From NCBI RefSeq assembly GCF_000504305.1, contig NZ_KI632512.1, positions 1,189,750-1,253,749 of the forward strand: 64,000 bases of DNA. Reading direction: 5' to 3'. This document shows, piece by piece, positions 17,636-25,352 of the stretch (its first letter is position 1; each line of letters opens with the position of its first letter). This DNA is from Nitratidesulfovibrio termitidis HI1. GTDB taxonomy: Bacteria; Desulfobacterota; Desulfovibrionia; Desulfovibrionales; Desulfovibrionaceae. The notes under the pieces are model-generated. The model did not search any database, was not told the origin of the DNA, and saw only the letters and a list, made by a program, of their open reading frames with translations. Both the position numbers and the translations under genes were made by a program.

Positions 17636-17698
17636 CCAACCATTCCCCCAACCAGTTCTGATGACTTCAAAACCGGACGCGCACCTTCCGGAGTTTCC

Positions 17699-19276
17699 AT
17701 GACCACCCATCACACCCGTACCCCCGCCGCGCCCTCGGCCAAACCCGGAACCGACGCGGACATCGCCGACAAGGCGCTTTTCACGGCAGCCCGCCCCGTC
17801 CTTCTGGCCATCGAAGGGCAAATGGACCCCTTCCTGTCCCGCTGGTCCGAACGCATGCGCGAGGCGGGCTACCTGCGCCACACCACGGCCAAGCGGCAGG
17901 ACTGCATCGATTCGCTGCTGGGATTTCTGCATCCCCTGCGCGATGCCCTGCACGCCGGGCTTGCCCCCACCTTTGGCGACCTGGTGCGTGAAATCGAAAA
18001 GGGTGCAGCCACCCACGCCCCGCGCGGCTGGGGCCATGAACTGCTGGCCTCTGCCCGACGCCACCGCATGCGCGGCGTTACCGAGGCCATGTTCCTGGGC
18101 TGCTTCCACACCCTCGTGCATGCGGTGCTGGACGTGGTGGAGGCCATGCCCGCGACCCGTCGCGCCCGCGATGCGGCCGCGCAGGTGGTGCGCCTGTACG
18201 GCGACGCCTTTTCGGTGCTGTTCACCCGCCACTGGGAATCCCGCCGGGCAGAGGTGGACACCACCCAGTTGGACGATGCCAACCGTCTGCTGACGCTGGA
18301 AAAATGCAAGGTGGAAAATTTTCTCGATTCCACCTCGGACATGGTGCTGGCCATCGACGCCGCGGGCATCATCACCAGCGTCAACCGCGCCGCGCACCAG
18401 CACCTGGCCGGACGCGCGGTGCCGGGGTTGCCCGTCTGGGCGGCGCTGGGGCTGGAGGGCGAAAGCATGCAGGATCTGCTGCGCTTCTACCCTTTGGGGG
18501 TCTCGTGCGAGATCACTCCCGCCGCGCACGATGACGCCGCCACCGCAGTGGGTAACGCTACCCCCGGTGCGCCCCGCAAGCGCGCAGGAACCGCGCGGTC
18601 CGAAGACGCCACGTCGGGCGTGGCGCTTCCCGCCGCCCCCAACCGTCCCGAAGTTGGGCCGCCCCACGCCGCGCAGGTCTTTCGCATGCGCATCTCGCCG
18701 CTCAACGCCGTCAGCCTGGCCAGCGACGGATACCTGGTCATGCTCACCGACGTGACCAGCCACGTGCACCAGCGCGAGGCGCTGGAACGGGTGGTGGCCG
18801 AACGCACCGAAGCCCTGCGCGAGGAAAAGACCCACCTGGAGGAAATGAACATCACCCTGCGCACGGTGTTGCGCAACATCGACGGCGAACGCGCCGAAAT
18901 CAACCGAGAGGTGGCGCGCAAGGTGCACGCCATGCTGCTACCCGCGCTGGACCACCTGGAGGCGGACATGGAGCCGGAAGTGCGGCGCGGCTACCTGACC
19001 GTGATCCGCGACCAGTTGCTGCGCCTGGCCCCCGACGATGCCGGGCCGGACCCGCTGTTGCTGCGCCTGAGCCCGGCGGAAATGCGCATCTGCCAGTTCA
19101 TCCAGGCGGGCAGCCCCACCAAGGACATCGCCAGCGCCCTCAACCTGTCCGTGGAAACGGTGCAGACCCACCGCAAGAACATCCGCCGCAAGCTGGGCCT
19201 GCATGGCAAGGACGCCAGCCTGTGCGCCTTCCTGCGCAGCGCCCCGGGGCCGCGCTCTCCCTCCGGCGCGGAGTGA
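17699..19276 (+). CDS. PAS domain regulator with LuxR-type HTH
   Basis: 525 residues; the ATG at 17699 has GGAG 8 bp upstream, and upstream in-frame sequence is Pro-rich spacer. An N-terminal all-helical domain (about 25-180, [22 protein letters not shown]) looks like an RsbRD-type sensory helix bundle. Next come a PAS domain ([25 protein letters not shown], from about 205) with a long Ala/Pro-rich insertion (about 280-325), a coiled coil ([18 protein letters not shown]), and a C-terminal LuxR/NarL helix-turn-helix ([20 protein letters not shown] ... [18 protein letters not shown], about 460-515). It lacks a receiver domain, so it probably senses a ligand directly. It ends 366 bp before the TorD-DmsABC operon, which it may control. 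Confidence 0.88.
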   Translation: MTTHHTRTPAAPSAKPGTDADIADKALFTAARPVLLAIEGQMDPFLSRWSERMREAGYLRHTTAKRQDCIDSLLGFLHPLRDALHAGLAPTFGDLVREIEKGAATHAPRGWGHELLASARRHRMRGVTEAMFLGCFHTLVHAVLDVVEAMPATRRARDAAAQVVRLYGDAFSVLFTRHWESRRAEVDTTQLDDANRLLTLEKCKVENFLDSTSDMVLAIDAAGIITSVNRAAHQHLAGRAVPGLPVWAALGLEGESMQDLLRFYPLGVSCEITPAAHDDAATAVGNATPGAPRKRAGTARSEDATSGVALPAAPNRPEVGPPHAAQVFRMRISPLNAVSLASDGYLVMLTDVTSHVHQREALERVVAERTEALREEKTHLEEMNITLRTVLRNIDGERAEINREVARKVHAMLLPALDHLEADMEPEVRRGYLTVIRDQLLRLAPDDAGPDPLLLRLSPAEMRICQFIQAGSPTKDIASALNLSVETVQTHRKNIRRKLGLHGKDASLCAFLRSAPGPRSPSGAE

Positions 19277-19497
19277 CGCGGGATGATTTTCTTGCGGCGG
19301 ACATGATTTTTCCGCCACGGCCCGGCAGCCGCCAGGCCCGGCAATTCCCCCTTGCGACCGGCGTGGCACGCCGCCCCCCATGCCGCCGCCCGACGATGCA
19401 GCCGCCCGAACTCCTGCACGCGCAACGGGTTGCCCCTTCCAGCCCGGCCACGGCCTTCGCCACTCCTCTCCCCATCTGGACGTTTCCGCTCTGCATC

Positions 19498-19517
19498 GGG
19501 TAGTACCCCCTACCCAT
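19498..19517. promoter_or_regulatory. candidate NarL-type operator in front of the DmsABC-like operon
   Basis: GGGTAG-TACCCC-CTACCC (19498-19515) is an inverted repeat, and TACCCAT at 19511-19517 fits the NarL heptamer TACYYMT. The site is about 20 bp upstream of the proposed -35. LuxR/NarL-type HTH proteins bind such heptamers, and the preceding gene encodes one. The rest of the 19277-19642 spacer shows no gene. Confidence 0.4.
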
Positions 19518-19537
19518 TATCACCCCATTTCATAGCC

Positions 19538-19566
19538 TTGTGACAACAGCGCTCCCGGACTAGCCT
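19538..19566 (+). promoter_or_regulatory. possible promoter of the torD-dmsABC-like operon
   Basis: TTGTGA (19538-19543), 17 bp, TAGCCT (19561-19566), about 75 bp before the chaperone start. Both boxes are imperfect, consistent with an activated promoter. Confidence 0.35.
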
Positions 19567-19642
19567 GCATATGTCCAAAAACAGGCCACTGTCCGCATCC
19601 GCCTGCATCCGCGTTGCGGCCCGGACAGATCGAGGAGACGCA

Positions 19643-20482
19643 ATGGATCACATTTCCCCCACGCCCGGCGCGCCCGGGGTGCCCCTTCGGGGCGGGCAGT
19701 CCGGAAGGGGCAACCGGGCAGGCAAGGCTGACGGCACCGCCCGCGATGCATGCCTGTTGCGCGCCCTGCGCGACCTGTTTTCCGCGCGGGGTGCGGACGA
19801 CCTGCGTGCGGCCTCGCTGGCGCTGGATGCGTGCCGCACCAGGTTCGGGTGCTCCCGTGCCACGCGCGGCGCTCCCCCCTGCACCCCATCCGGCTCCCCA
19901 TCTGGCCCCTTATCTGGCCCCCCATCTGGCCCCCCATCTGGCCCAGACACCATAGATACCCCCGACCACTGGCGCGCTACCGAGTACGCCTTCAACCGGC
20001 TGTTCGTGGGCCCCATGGCCGTGCCCGCACCGCCCTACGCTTCTGCATGGCTGGAAACGGAGCCCCGCCTGATGGGTGAAGCCGCCATGGACATGCGGGC
20101 CTTGTACCACGCCCTGGGGCGCGCCGTACCCGGTGAAGGCGCCACGCCCGACGACCACCTGAGCTTCGAACTGGATGCGGCGCTTGCGCTGCTGGCCCTG
20201 CGAGAGGCGGCAGGCGCCGCGTCGCCATCTTCCGCTCCAGAGCCTTCCCCCTCCACACTCGCCACCGACACACAGGAAGCATGGCGCTGGCTTGTGGCCG
20301 AGCACATGGGGGCATGGGTGCCGCGCTTCGTGCAGCACGCCCTGGCCGAACCCGACGTGCCGCCCGCCATCGCCCGTGCGCTGGCCATGCTGCTGTGCTG
20401 GCAGGAAGACGCAGCCGCAGCCTGCGCCCCACCCCGCACGGAAGTGACAACCACCGGAACGCAAGACCGGCAGGACGCATAG
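19643..20482 (+). CDS. TorD/DmsD-family molybdoenzyme chaperone
   Basis: 279 residues from ATG 19643 (GAGGAG 5 bp upstream; an earlier ATG at 19571 has none). These cytoplasmic chaperones bind the Tat signal of the partner molybdoenzyme and aid cofactor insertion. The family block EYAFNRLFVGPMAVPAPPYA (about 113-132) is clear, as is the later DHLSFELDAALALLALR helix. Two low-complexity inserts interrupt the fold: a Ser-Gly-Pro-Pro repeat (about 80-100) made by five 12 bp DNA units at 19884-19943, and a Ser/Pro loop (about 195-212). First gene of an operon with the three oxidoreductase subunits, which are its likely clients. Confidence 0.88.
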   Translation: MDHISPTPGAPGVPLRGGQSGRGNRAGKADGTARDACLLRALRDLFSARGADDLRAASLALDACRTRFGCSRATRGAPPCTPSGSPSGPLSGPPSGPPSGPDTIDTPDHWRATEYAFNRLFVGPMAVPAPPYASAWLETEPRLMGEAAMDMRALYHALGRAVPGEGATPDDHLSFELDAALALLALREAAGAASPSSAPEPSPSTLATDTQEAWRWLVAEHMGAWVPRFVQHALAEPDVPPAIARALAMLLCWQEDAAAACAPPRTEVTTTGTQDRQDA

Positions 20483-20523
20483 TCAACGAACTTCCGCAAA
20501 TCATGAACACCACGGAGGTCACC

Positions 20524-22815
20524 ATGTCCGATTCCATCGGCGCCCCCTCGCGCGGAGCGCCATCCCGCGCGCCATCCTGTTCCATGACCAGACGCAGCTT
20601 CCTCAAGGGGCTCATCGCATCCGGCGCGCTGGCCACGCTGCCCTGCGGGCTGCTGCTGCCCCGCAGCGCATCCGCCGCACCCTTCAACAAGTCAGATTTC
20701 CAGATCTTCCGCAACGCCTGCCCGCGCAACTGTTACGACACGTGCAGCATCGTCACCTACGTCAAGGACGGGGTGGTCCAGTTCGTGGAAGGCGCGCCGG
20801 AATCCACCTACACGGCGGGCGGGCTGTGCGTGAAGGGCTATGCCTACCCCCGCCGCGTCTACAGTCCCGACCGCATCAAGTACCCCATGGTCCAGGACGG
20901 GCGCGGCAGCGGCAACTGGCGGCGCGTCTCGTGGGACGAAGCCATGGAGCGCATCGCTCGCAAGCTGTTGGAGATAAAGGAAAAGGACGGCAACCTGCTG
21001 GGGCTTGCCCTTACCAAGTATTCCGGCAACTTCGGCATCACCAACTACGGCGTGGAAGGCATGATGTCCTCGCTGGGCTACACCACCCGCCTCGTGGGCA
21101 CGCCCTGCTGGCCCGCCGGCATCGACGCCCAGAACTACGACCTGGGCGACATGTGGTGCAACGACCCGGAAGACATGGAAAAATCGCGCTATGTCATCAT
21201 CTGGGGGGCCAACCCCGCGTGGTGTTCGGTGCATTCCATGAAGTACGTCTACGCCGCCCGCGACCGGGGGGCCAAGATCGTGGTCATCGACCCGGTGCTG
21301 ACCCAGACCGCCGCCAAGGGCGACGTGGCCTGGCAGCCGGAAACCGGCAGCGACGGCGCGCTGGCGCTGGGCATGGCCCGGCACGTGCTTGACCTGGGTC
21401 TGGTGGACCGCGACTTCGTGACCAACAACGCCGTGGGCTTCGAGGAATTCGCCGCCTACCTGCGCCAGAACGTCACCGTGGAATGGGCGGCGGAAAAGTC
21501 GGGCATTCCCGCCGACGAGATCCGCCGCGTGGCCGAGGAATTCGCCACCGCCAAGCCCGCCACCATCTGGATCGGCTACGGCATGCAGCGCCACGTCAAC
21601 GGAGGGGCCGCCGTGCGCGCCATCGACGCGCTGGTGGCCATGACCGGCAACGTGGGCAAGGTGGGCGGCGGCGCGCGCTACGGCCACCTGCAGACCTGGG
21701 GCTTCAACTACCACGCCATGATCCAGAAGGCCCCGGAAGGCTCCATCGGCTTCGTGGGCAAGGCGGGCCCCAAGGGCGAATTCGACGTTACCGCCGGAGC
21801 GGCTGCCGCCACCGCCTACACCGACCGCGCCCTGAACATCAACAAGACCGCGCAGGAACTGCTGGACGCCCAGAACCCGCCGGTGCGCGTGCTGTGGTCG
21901 TCGTGCAAGAACCCCTTCGCGCAGGACTTCGACCGCAACAAGCTGGAAAAGGCCTTCAACAAGCTGGAAATGGCGGTCAGCGTCGAGCAGTTCTTTACCG
22001 AAACCGTGCGCCATTCCGACATCGTGCTGCCGGTGACCACCCTGTTCGAGGAATGGACAGTCAACGCATCCTACTGGCACTACTGGGTATCGCTGAACGA
22101 GCAGGCCATCGCCCCCATGCACGAGGCCAAGTCGAACATCGAGATCGCGGCGCTGCTCTCCAGGCACATGAACCGCCTGTCGCCCGGTTCCTGCACCTAT
22201 CCGCAGGACATCGACACCAGGGAATGGATGGAGAAGGAGTTCAACAAGGGCGTGTACGACCTTTTGGGCATCACCCACTGGCAGGACCTGCGCAAGGGAC
22301 CGGCCAAGGCCAGGATGCCGTCGTCCGCCTCGTGGAGCGACCACAAGTTCAAGACGCCGTCGGGCAAGTACGAGTTCCGGTCCGACCTGTGCGCCAGCCA
22401 CGGGCACAAGGCCCTGCCGGAGTACAAGGAAGGCCGCAAGGCCTACGCTCCCTATCGCCTGCTGACCCCGCACAGCAAGTTCGCCATCCATTCGCAGTTC
22501 GCCAACCTGGACTGGATGGAGGAGTTCCAGAAGGAACCCTTCGTCTACCTGAACCCCGTGCTGGCCAAGGCCAAGGGCATCGCCGACCAGGACACCGTGC
22601 GGGTGTTCAACCCCACCGGCGAGGTGAAGCTGCGCGCCAAGATCACCAATACGGTGCCCGGCGACTGCCTGCTGGTGTACGAGGCCTGGTTCCGCAAGCT
22701 GAACTTCAACGTGCAGAACCTTGTGGATGACGAATCGGCCGACATGGGCGCCTACAAGACCGGCGCGCCCGGCGTGGCCATTCACGACCAGTTCGCCGAC
22801 GTGGCGAGAGCATAG
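20524..22815 (+). CDS. DmsA-like molybdopterin oxidoreductase, catalytic subunit
   Basis: 763 residues; the ATG at 20524 is preceded by GGAGG. A Tat signal is present (TRRSFLKG at 22-29, hydrophobic stretch, ASA-A cleavage near 51), so the enzyme is exported folded to the periplasm. A [4Fe-4S] motif of spacing Cys66-x3-Cys70-x3-Cys74-x27-Cys102 follows; Cys195 in LVGTPCWPAG is a candidate molybdenum ligand. Later blocks (VIIWGANPAWCSVHSMKY, GYGMQRHVNGGAAVRAIDAL, FFTETVRHSDIVLPVTTLFE) are typical of the DMSO-reductase superfamily. The DmsB- and DmsC-like partners favour a DmsABC-type reductase, but polysulfide, thiosulfate or another S-/N-oxide could be the substrate. Confidence 0.9.
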   Translation: MSDSIGAPSRGAPSRAPSCSMTRRSFLKGLIASGALATLPCGLLLPRSASAAPFNKSDFQIFRNACPRNCYDTCSIVTYVKDGVVQFVEGAPESTYTAGGLCVKGYAYPRRVYSPDRIKYPMVQDGRGSGNWRRVSWDEAMERIARKLLEIKEKDGNLLGLALTKYSGNFGITNYGVEGMMSSLGYTTRLVGTPCWPAGIDAQNYDLGDMWCNDPEDMEKSRYVIIWGANPAWCSVHSMKYVYAARDRGAKIVVIDPVLTQTAAKGDVAWQPETGSDGALALGMARHVLDLGLVDRDFVTNNAVGFEEFAAYLRQNVTVEWAAEKSGIPADEIRRVAEEFATAKPATIWIGYGMQRHVNGGAAVRAIDALVAMTGNVGKVGGGARYGHLQTWGFNYHAMIQKAPEGSIGFVGKAGPKGEFDVTAGAAAATAYTDRALNINKTAQELLDAQNPPVRVLWSSCKNPFAQDFDRNKLEKAFNKLEMAVSVEQFFTETVRHSDIVLPVTTLFEEWTVNASYWHYWVSLNEQAIAPMHEAKSNIEIAALLSRHMNRLSPGSCTYPQDIDTREWMEKEFNKGVYDLLGITHWQDLRKGPAKARMPSSASWSDHKFKTPSGKYEFRSDLCASHGHKALPEYKEGRKAYAPYRLLTPHSKFAIHSQFANLDWMEEFQKEPFVYLNPVLAKAKGIADQDTVRVFNPTGEVKLRAKITNTVPGDCLLVYEAWFRKLNFNVQNLVDDESADMGAYKTGAPGVAIHDQFADVARA

Positions 22816-22825
22816 GAGGCGGACC

Positions 22826-23413
22826 ATGACCGCACAACAGACATCCCTTCCCCGGCAGCGCGCATTTCTTGTCGACGTGGAGCGCTGCATCGGCTGCTTC
22901 ACCTGCGCCATGGCGTGCAAGAACTACTACCATCAGGAAACCGGCGTGGTCTGGCGGCAGCTGTACCCGCTGGACGAAGCCATCTACCCCCACCGCGAGC
23001 GGGCCTTTTTCTCGCTGGCCTGCAACCACTGCGAAAACCCGGCCTGCCTCAACGCCTGCCCGGTAAAGGCCTACGAAAAGCGCGAGGACGGCGTGGTGGT
23101 GCACCACCAGGACCGCTGCATCGGCTGCGGCAACTGCATCCGTTCCTGTCCCTACGGCGCGCCGCGCTACAACCCGGTGCTGCAAAAGGCGGAAAAGTGC
23201 AGCCTGTGCCACGAACGGCTGGACGCCGGGGAACAGCCCGCCTGCGTGCAGAGCTGTCCGGTGCGGGCGCTGCGGCTGGTGGACATTACCGCCATGACCA
23301 CCGCCGATGCCGCCAACGCCGTGCAATACCCGGCAGGGTACCCGGAAATGCCGCAGGTCAACCCGTCCACCCGCTTCATCATGCCCAGAACACCCCGTGT
23401 GGTGAGGAGGTAA
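22826..23413 (+). CDS. DmsB-like four-cluster ferredoxin subunit
   Basis: 195 residues, ATG after AGGAGG. It is the electron-transfer subunit with four Cys clusters arranged as in DmsB/PsrB: CIGCFTCAMACKNYY (about 17-31), CNHCENPACLNACPVKA (about 68-84), CIGCGNCIRSCPYGAPRYN (about 98-116) and CSLCHERLDAGEQPACVQSC (about 124-143). It has no signal peptide of its own and would be co-exported with the catalytic subunit. Start lies 10 bp after the catalytic subunit stop; the next gene begins 2 bp after its stop. It passes electrons from the membrane subunit's quinol to the Mo site. Confidence 0.93.
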   Translation: MTAQQTSLPRQRAFLVDVERCIGCFTCAMACKNYYHQETGVVWRQLYPLDEAIYPHRERAFFSLACNHCENPACLNACPVKAYEKREDGVVVHHQDRCIGCGNCIRSCPYGAPRYNPVLQKAEKCSLCHERLDAGEQPACVQSCPVRALRLVDITAMTTADAANAVQYPAGYPEMPQVNPSTRFIMPRTPRVVRR

Positions 23414-23415
23414 CC

Positions 23416-24246
23416 ATGCAGAACATCGAACTTCCCCTGGTGCTGTTCACCGTGCTGTCGCAAGCCGCCGTGGGCATGGCCCTGCTGCTGGCCGTGCGTT
23501 CGTGCGGTTGCGCGGGTGGCGCCTGCGCTGGCGCACCCGGCACGGCCACAGCGGGTGACACCTCCGGCAACCGCACGGAATGGCTGACCGCCACCATCAT
23601 CATGGGCGTGGCCCTGTTGGTTTCGCTGTTCCATCTGGGGCATCCGGAAGGGGCGGTGCGCACCCTGGCCCATCTGGAAAAGGCCTGGCTGAGCCGGGAG
23701 ATTCTGGCCTTTGGCGCGTTCGCCGCGCTGCTGGCCGTGGCCGCCCTTACCGGCAAGGCGGGCGCGGGTCTGCGCGCCGCAGCCGCGCTGGTGGGCCTGG
23801 CTGCCCTGTATACCTCGGGCATGACGTATGCCCCGCCTGCCATGCCCGCCCTGCACAACGCCGCGCCGCTGGGGTTCTTTCTGCTGTCGGCGCTGCTGCT
23901 TGGGGCCTCGTTCGGCAGCTGGTTCGCGGGCGAGGGCAGCCAGCCCACGCTGCGCGCCATACTGCTCGGCAGTCTGGCGGCGGCGCTTGCTGTGTATGTC
24001 ATCGTGCCCTGCGTGTGGGCATCGGGCGGTACGGTCATGCAGATGACCGCCCGCGCGTGGCTGGCGTCGCCCCTGTACTGGGCGCGGCTGGTGCTGGGCA
24101 TCCTCGTGCCGCTGGTGGTGATGATCCGCAGCCCGCGCATCCCCCGCTGGATGGGGCCGCTGGTACTGCTGGGCGAACTGGCGGGCCGGGCGGTGTTCTT
24201 CGGGGCCACCGTGCATGCGGCCATGAATCTGGGCGCACCGTATTAG
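23416..24246 (+). CDS. DmsC-like membrane anchor subunit
   Basis: 276 residues, start 2 bp after the ferredoxin stop with GAGGAGG inside the preceding gene's end. About eight hydrophobic helices are seen, beginning LPLVLFTVLSQAAVGMALLL. The SLFHLGHPEGAVRTLAHL ... SWLSRE-like block (here KAWLSREI, about 90-97) is diagnostic of DmsC, the quinol-oxidising anchor. A short Cys/Gly/Ala-rich loop (SCGCAGGACAGAPG) after helix 1 is unusual. The operon ends in the hairpin just downstream. Confidence 0.9.
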   Translation: MQNIELPLVLFTVLSQAAVGMALLLAVRSCGCAGGACAGAPGTATAGDTSGNRTEWLTATIIMGVALLVSLFHLGHPEGAVRTLAHLEKAWLSREILAFGAFAALLAVAALTGKAGAGLRAAAALVGLAALYTSGMTYAPPAMPALHNAAPLGFFLLSALLLGASFGSWFAGEGSQPTLRAILLGSLAAALAVYVIVPCVWASGGTVMQMTARAWLASPLYWARLVLGILVPLVVMIRSPRIPRWMGPLVLLGELAGRAVFFGATVHAAMNLGAPY

Positions 24247-24286
24247 GGGCGTCCCCGAATTCCCTGTCGCCTTCACCTGAATGAAA

Positions 24287-24325
24287 ACGGGGCGGTGTTC
24301 TTCCAACACCGCCCCGTACCATTTT
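24287..24325. terminator. bidirectional terminator between DmsC-like and TPR genes
   Basis: Perfect 13 bp stem ACGGGGCGGTGTT (24287-24299 with 24305-24317), loop CTTCC. ATTTT follows shortly after on the + strand, and TTTTC directly follows the stem on the - strand, so it serves both convergent genes. Confidence 0.85.
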
Positions 24326-24348
24326 CATGAACCGCAATACCCTTGCAG

Positions 24349-25254
24349 CTAATAGCCTTCCACACCGTCGGTCAATGCCTCCGGCACGTCGCACGGGTCG
24401 TTCAGCAGAAGTTCCTGCGGCATGTCCATGGGGTGCCCCACCTCACGGCCCTTGCGCACGGCGATGATGGCGCGCAACTGCTGCCCTTCCTCCAGCCGGG
24501 GGTTCAGGCTCAGGGCACGGCACAGAAAGCCGTTGGCCTTCTCGTAGTCGCCGGACTCGAACAGGGTACGGGCGATGTTGTACAGCAGGTGGTCGTCCTT
24601 GGGGGCCAGCTGCGCGGCGCGGGCGTAGAAGCGCAGCGCCTCTCCGAACATACGGCTCTTGCGCAGCTTGATGCCGAAATCGTTGAACATGTGCTTGTGA
24701 CGCGGGTCAAAGGCGCCGGGCAGGGCAATGAGCCGCTGGAACACTTCGCGCGCCTTGTCCAGGTCTTCGCGGGCAAGGTAGGTCAGCCCCAGCCCGAAGG
24801 TGGCGCGCACATTCTGCTCGTCGATGGCCAGGGCGTTCTGGAACTCGAACTCGGCGCTCCAGGTCTCGCCACGTTCGCGGTGGCGTTCGCCACGCGCGAT
24901 GTGCCCGGCCAGTTCGCGCATGGCCGGATACACCTTCTCGTGATAGATGGCGGGTTCGGGGATGTAGTCCAGCACCAGATCCTCGTAGGTGAGGATGGTG
25001 GTCTCGCCGGTGGGCACGTGATTGTCGTTCAGCGCCTGGGCGTCGTAGCGGCCGTCCTCGCGCTGGTTCACGTAGATCATCACGTTCTGCTGCACGGTAC
25101 GCCGCGTTCCGCCGAAACCGATTTTCATATCGGCCGTCGTGGAAAAGACCCCGCGCCTGGGTTTTTCACCCAGCACGGGGAAATCTTTCACCATTTCCGT
25201 ATCGACGTTCACGGCGAACCCCCGGTTGTCTACGGCATGATGATAGCCTTGCAT
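24349..25254 (-). CDS. TPR-repeat protein
   Basis: 301 residues; the ATG at 25254 has GGGGG upstream. The first about 100 residues are a distinct N-terminal region (MKIGFGGTRRTVQQNVMIYV). The rest contains tetratricopeptide-like helix pairs: AEFEFQNALAIDEQNVRATF, GLGLTYLAREDLDKAREVFQ, and LLYNIARTLFESGDYEKANG. No signal peptide, so cytoplasmic scaffolding is likely. It resembles TPR proteins common in Desulfovibrio with no defined role. Divergent from the GH57 gene across a 98 bp shared promoter region. Confidence 0.85.
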   Translation of the reverse strand: MQGYHHAVDNRGFAVNVDTEMVKDFPVLGEKPRRGVFSTTADMKIGFGGTRRTVQQNVMIYVNQREDGRYDAQALNDNHVPTGETTILTYEDLVLDYIPEPAIYHEKVYPAMRELAGHIARGERHRERGETWSAEFEFQNALAIDEQNVRATFGLGLTYLAREDLDKAREVFQRLIALPGAFDPRHKHMFNDFGIKLRKSRMFGEALRFYARAAQLAPKDDHLLYNIARTLFESGDYEKANGFLCRALSLNPRLEEGQQLRAIIAVRKGREVGHPMDMPQELLLNDPCDVPEALTDGVEGY

Positions 25255-25352
25255 CGTGCCCCCGTAAACCCTGCTTGTGCCCCCATAGTCGGGTTGGGCA
25301 CCTTTCCCCGTTGCGCAGGGCGGTGTATCCTGCCGGAAACCAGGAGGTCCCC

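Noticed and set aside
16788-17702. A + strand frame with Pro-Thr-Gly repeats through the collagen-like region
   Set aside because: Its flanks are Arg/Pro/Ser-rich without strand or helix regularity, while the - strand gives a membrane helix and a regular beta-rich domain.
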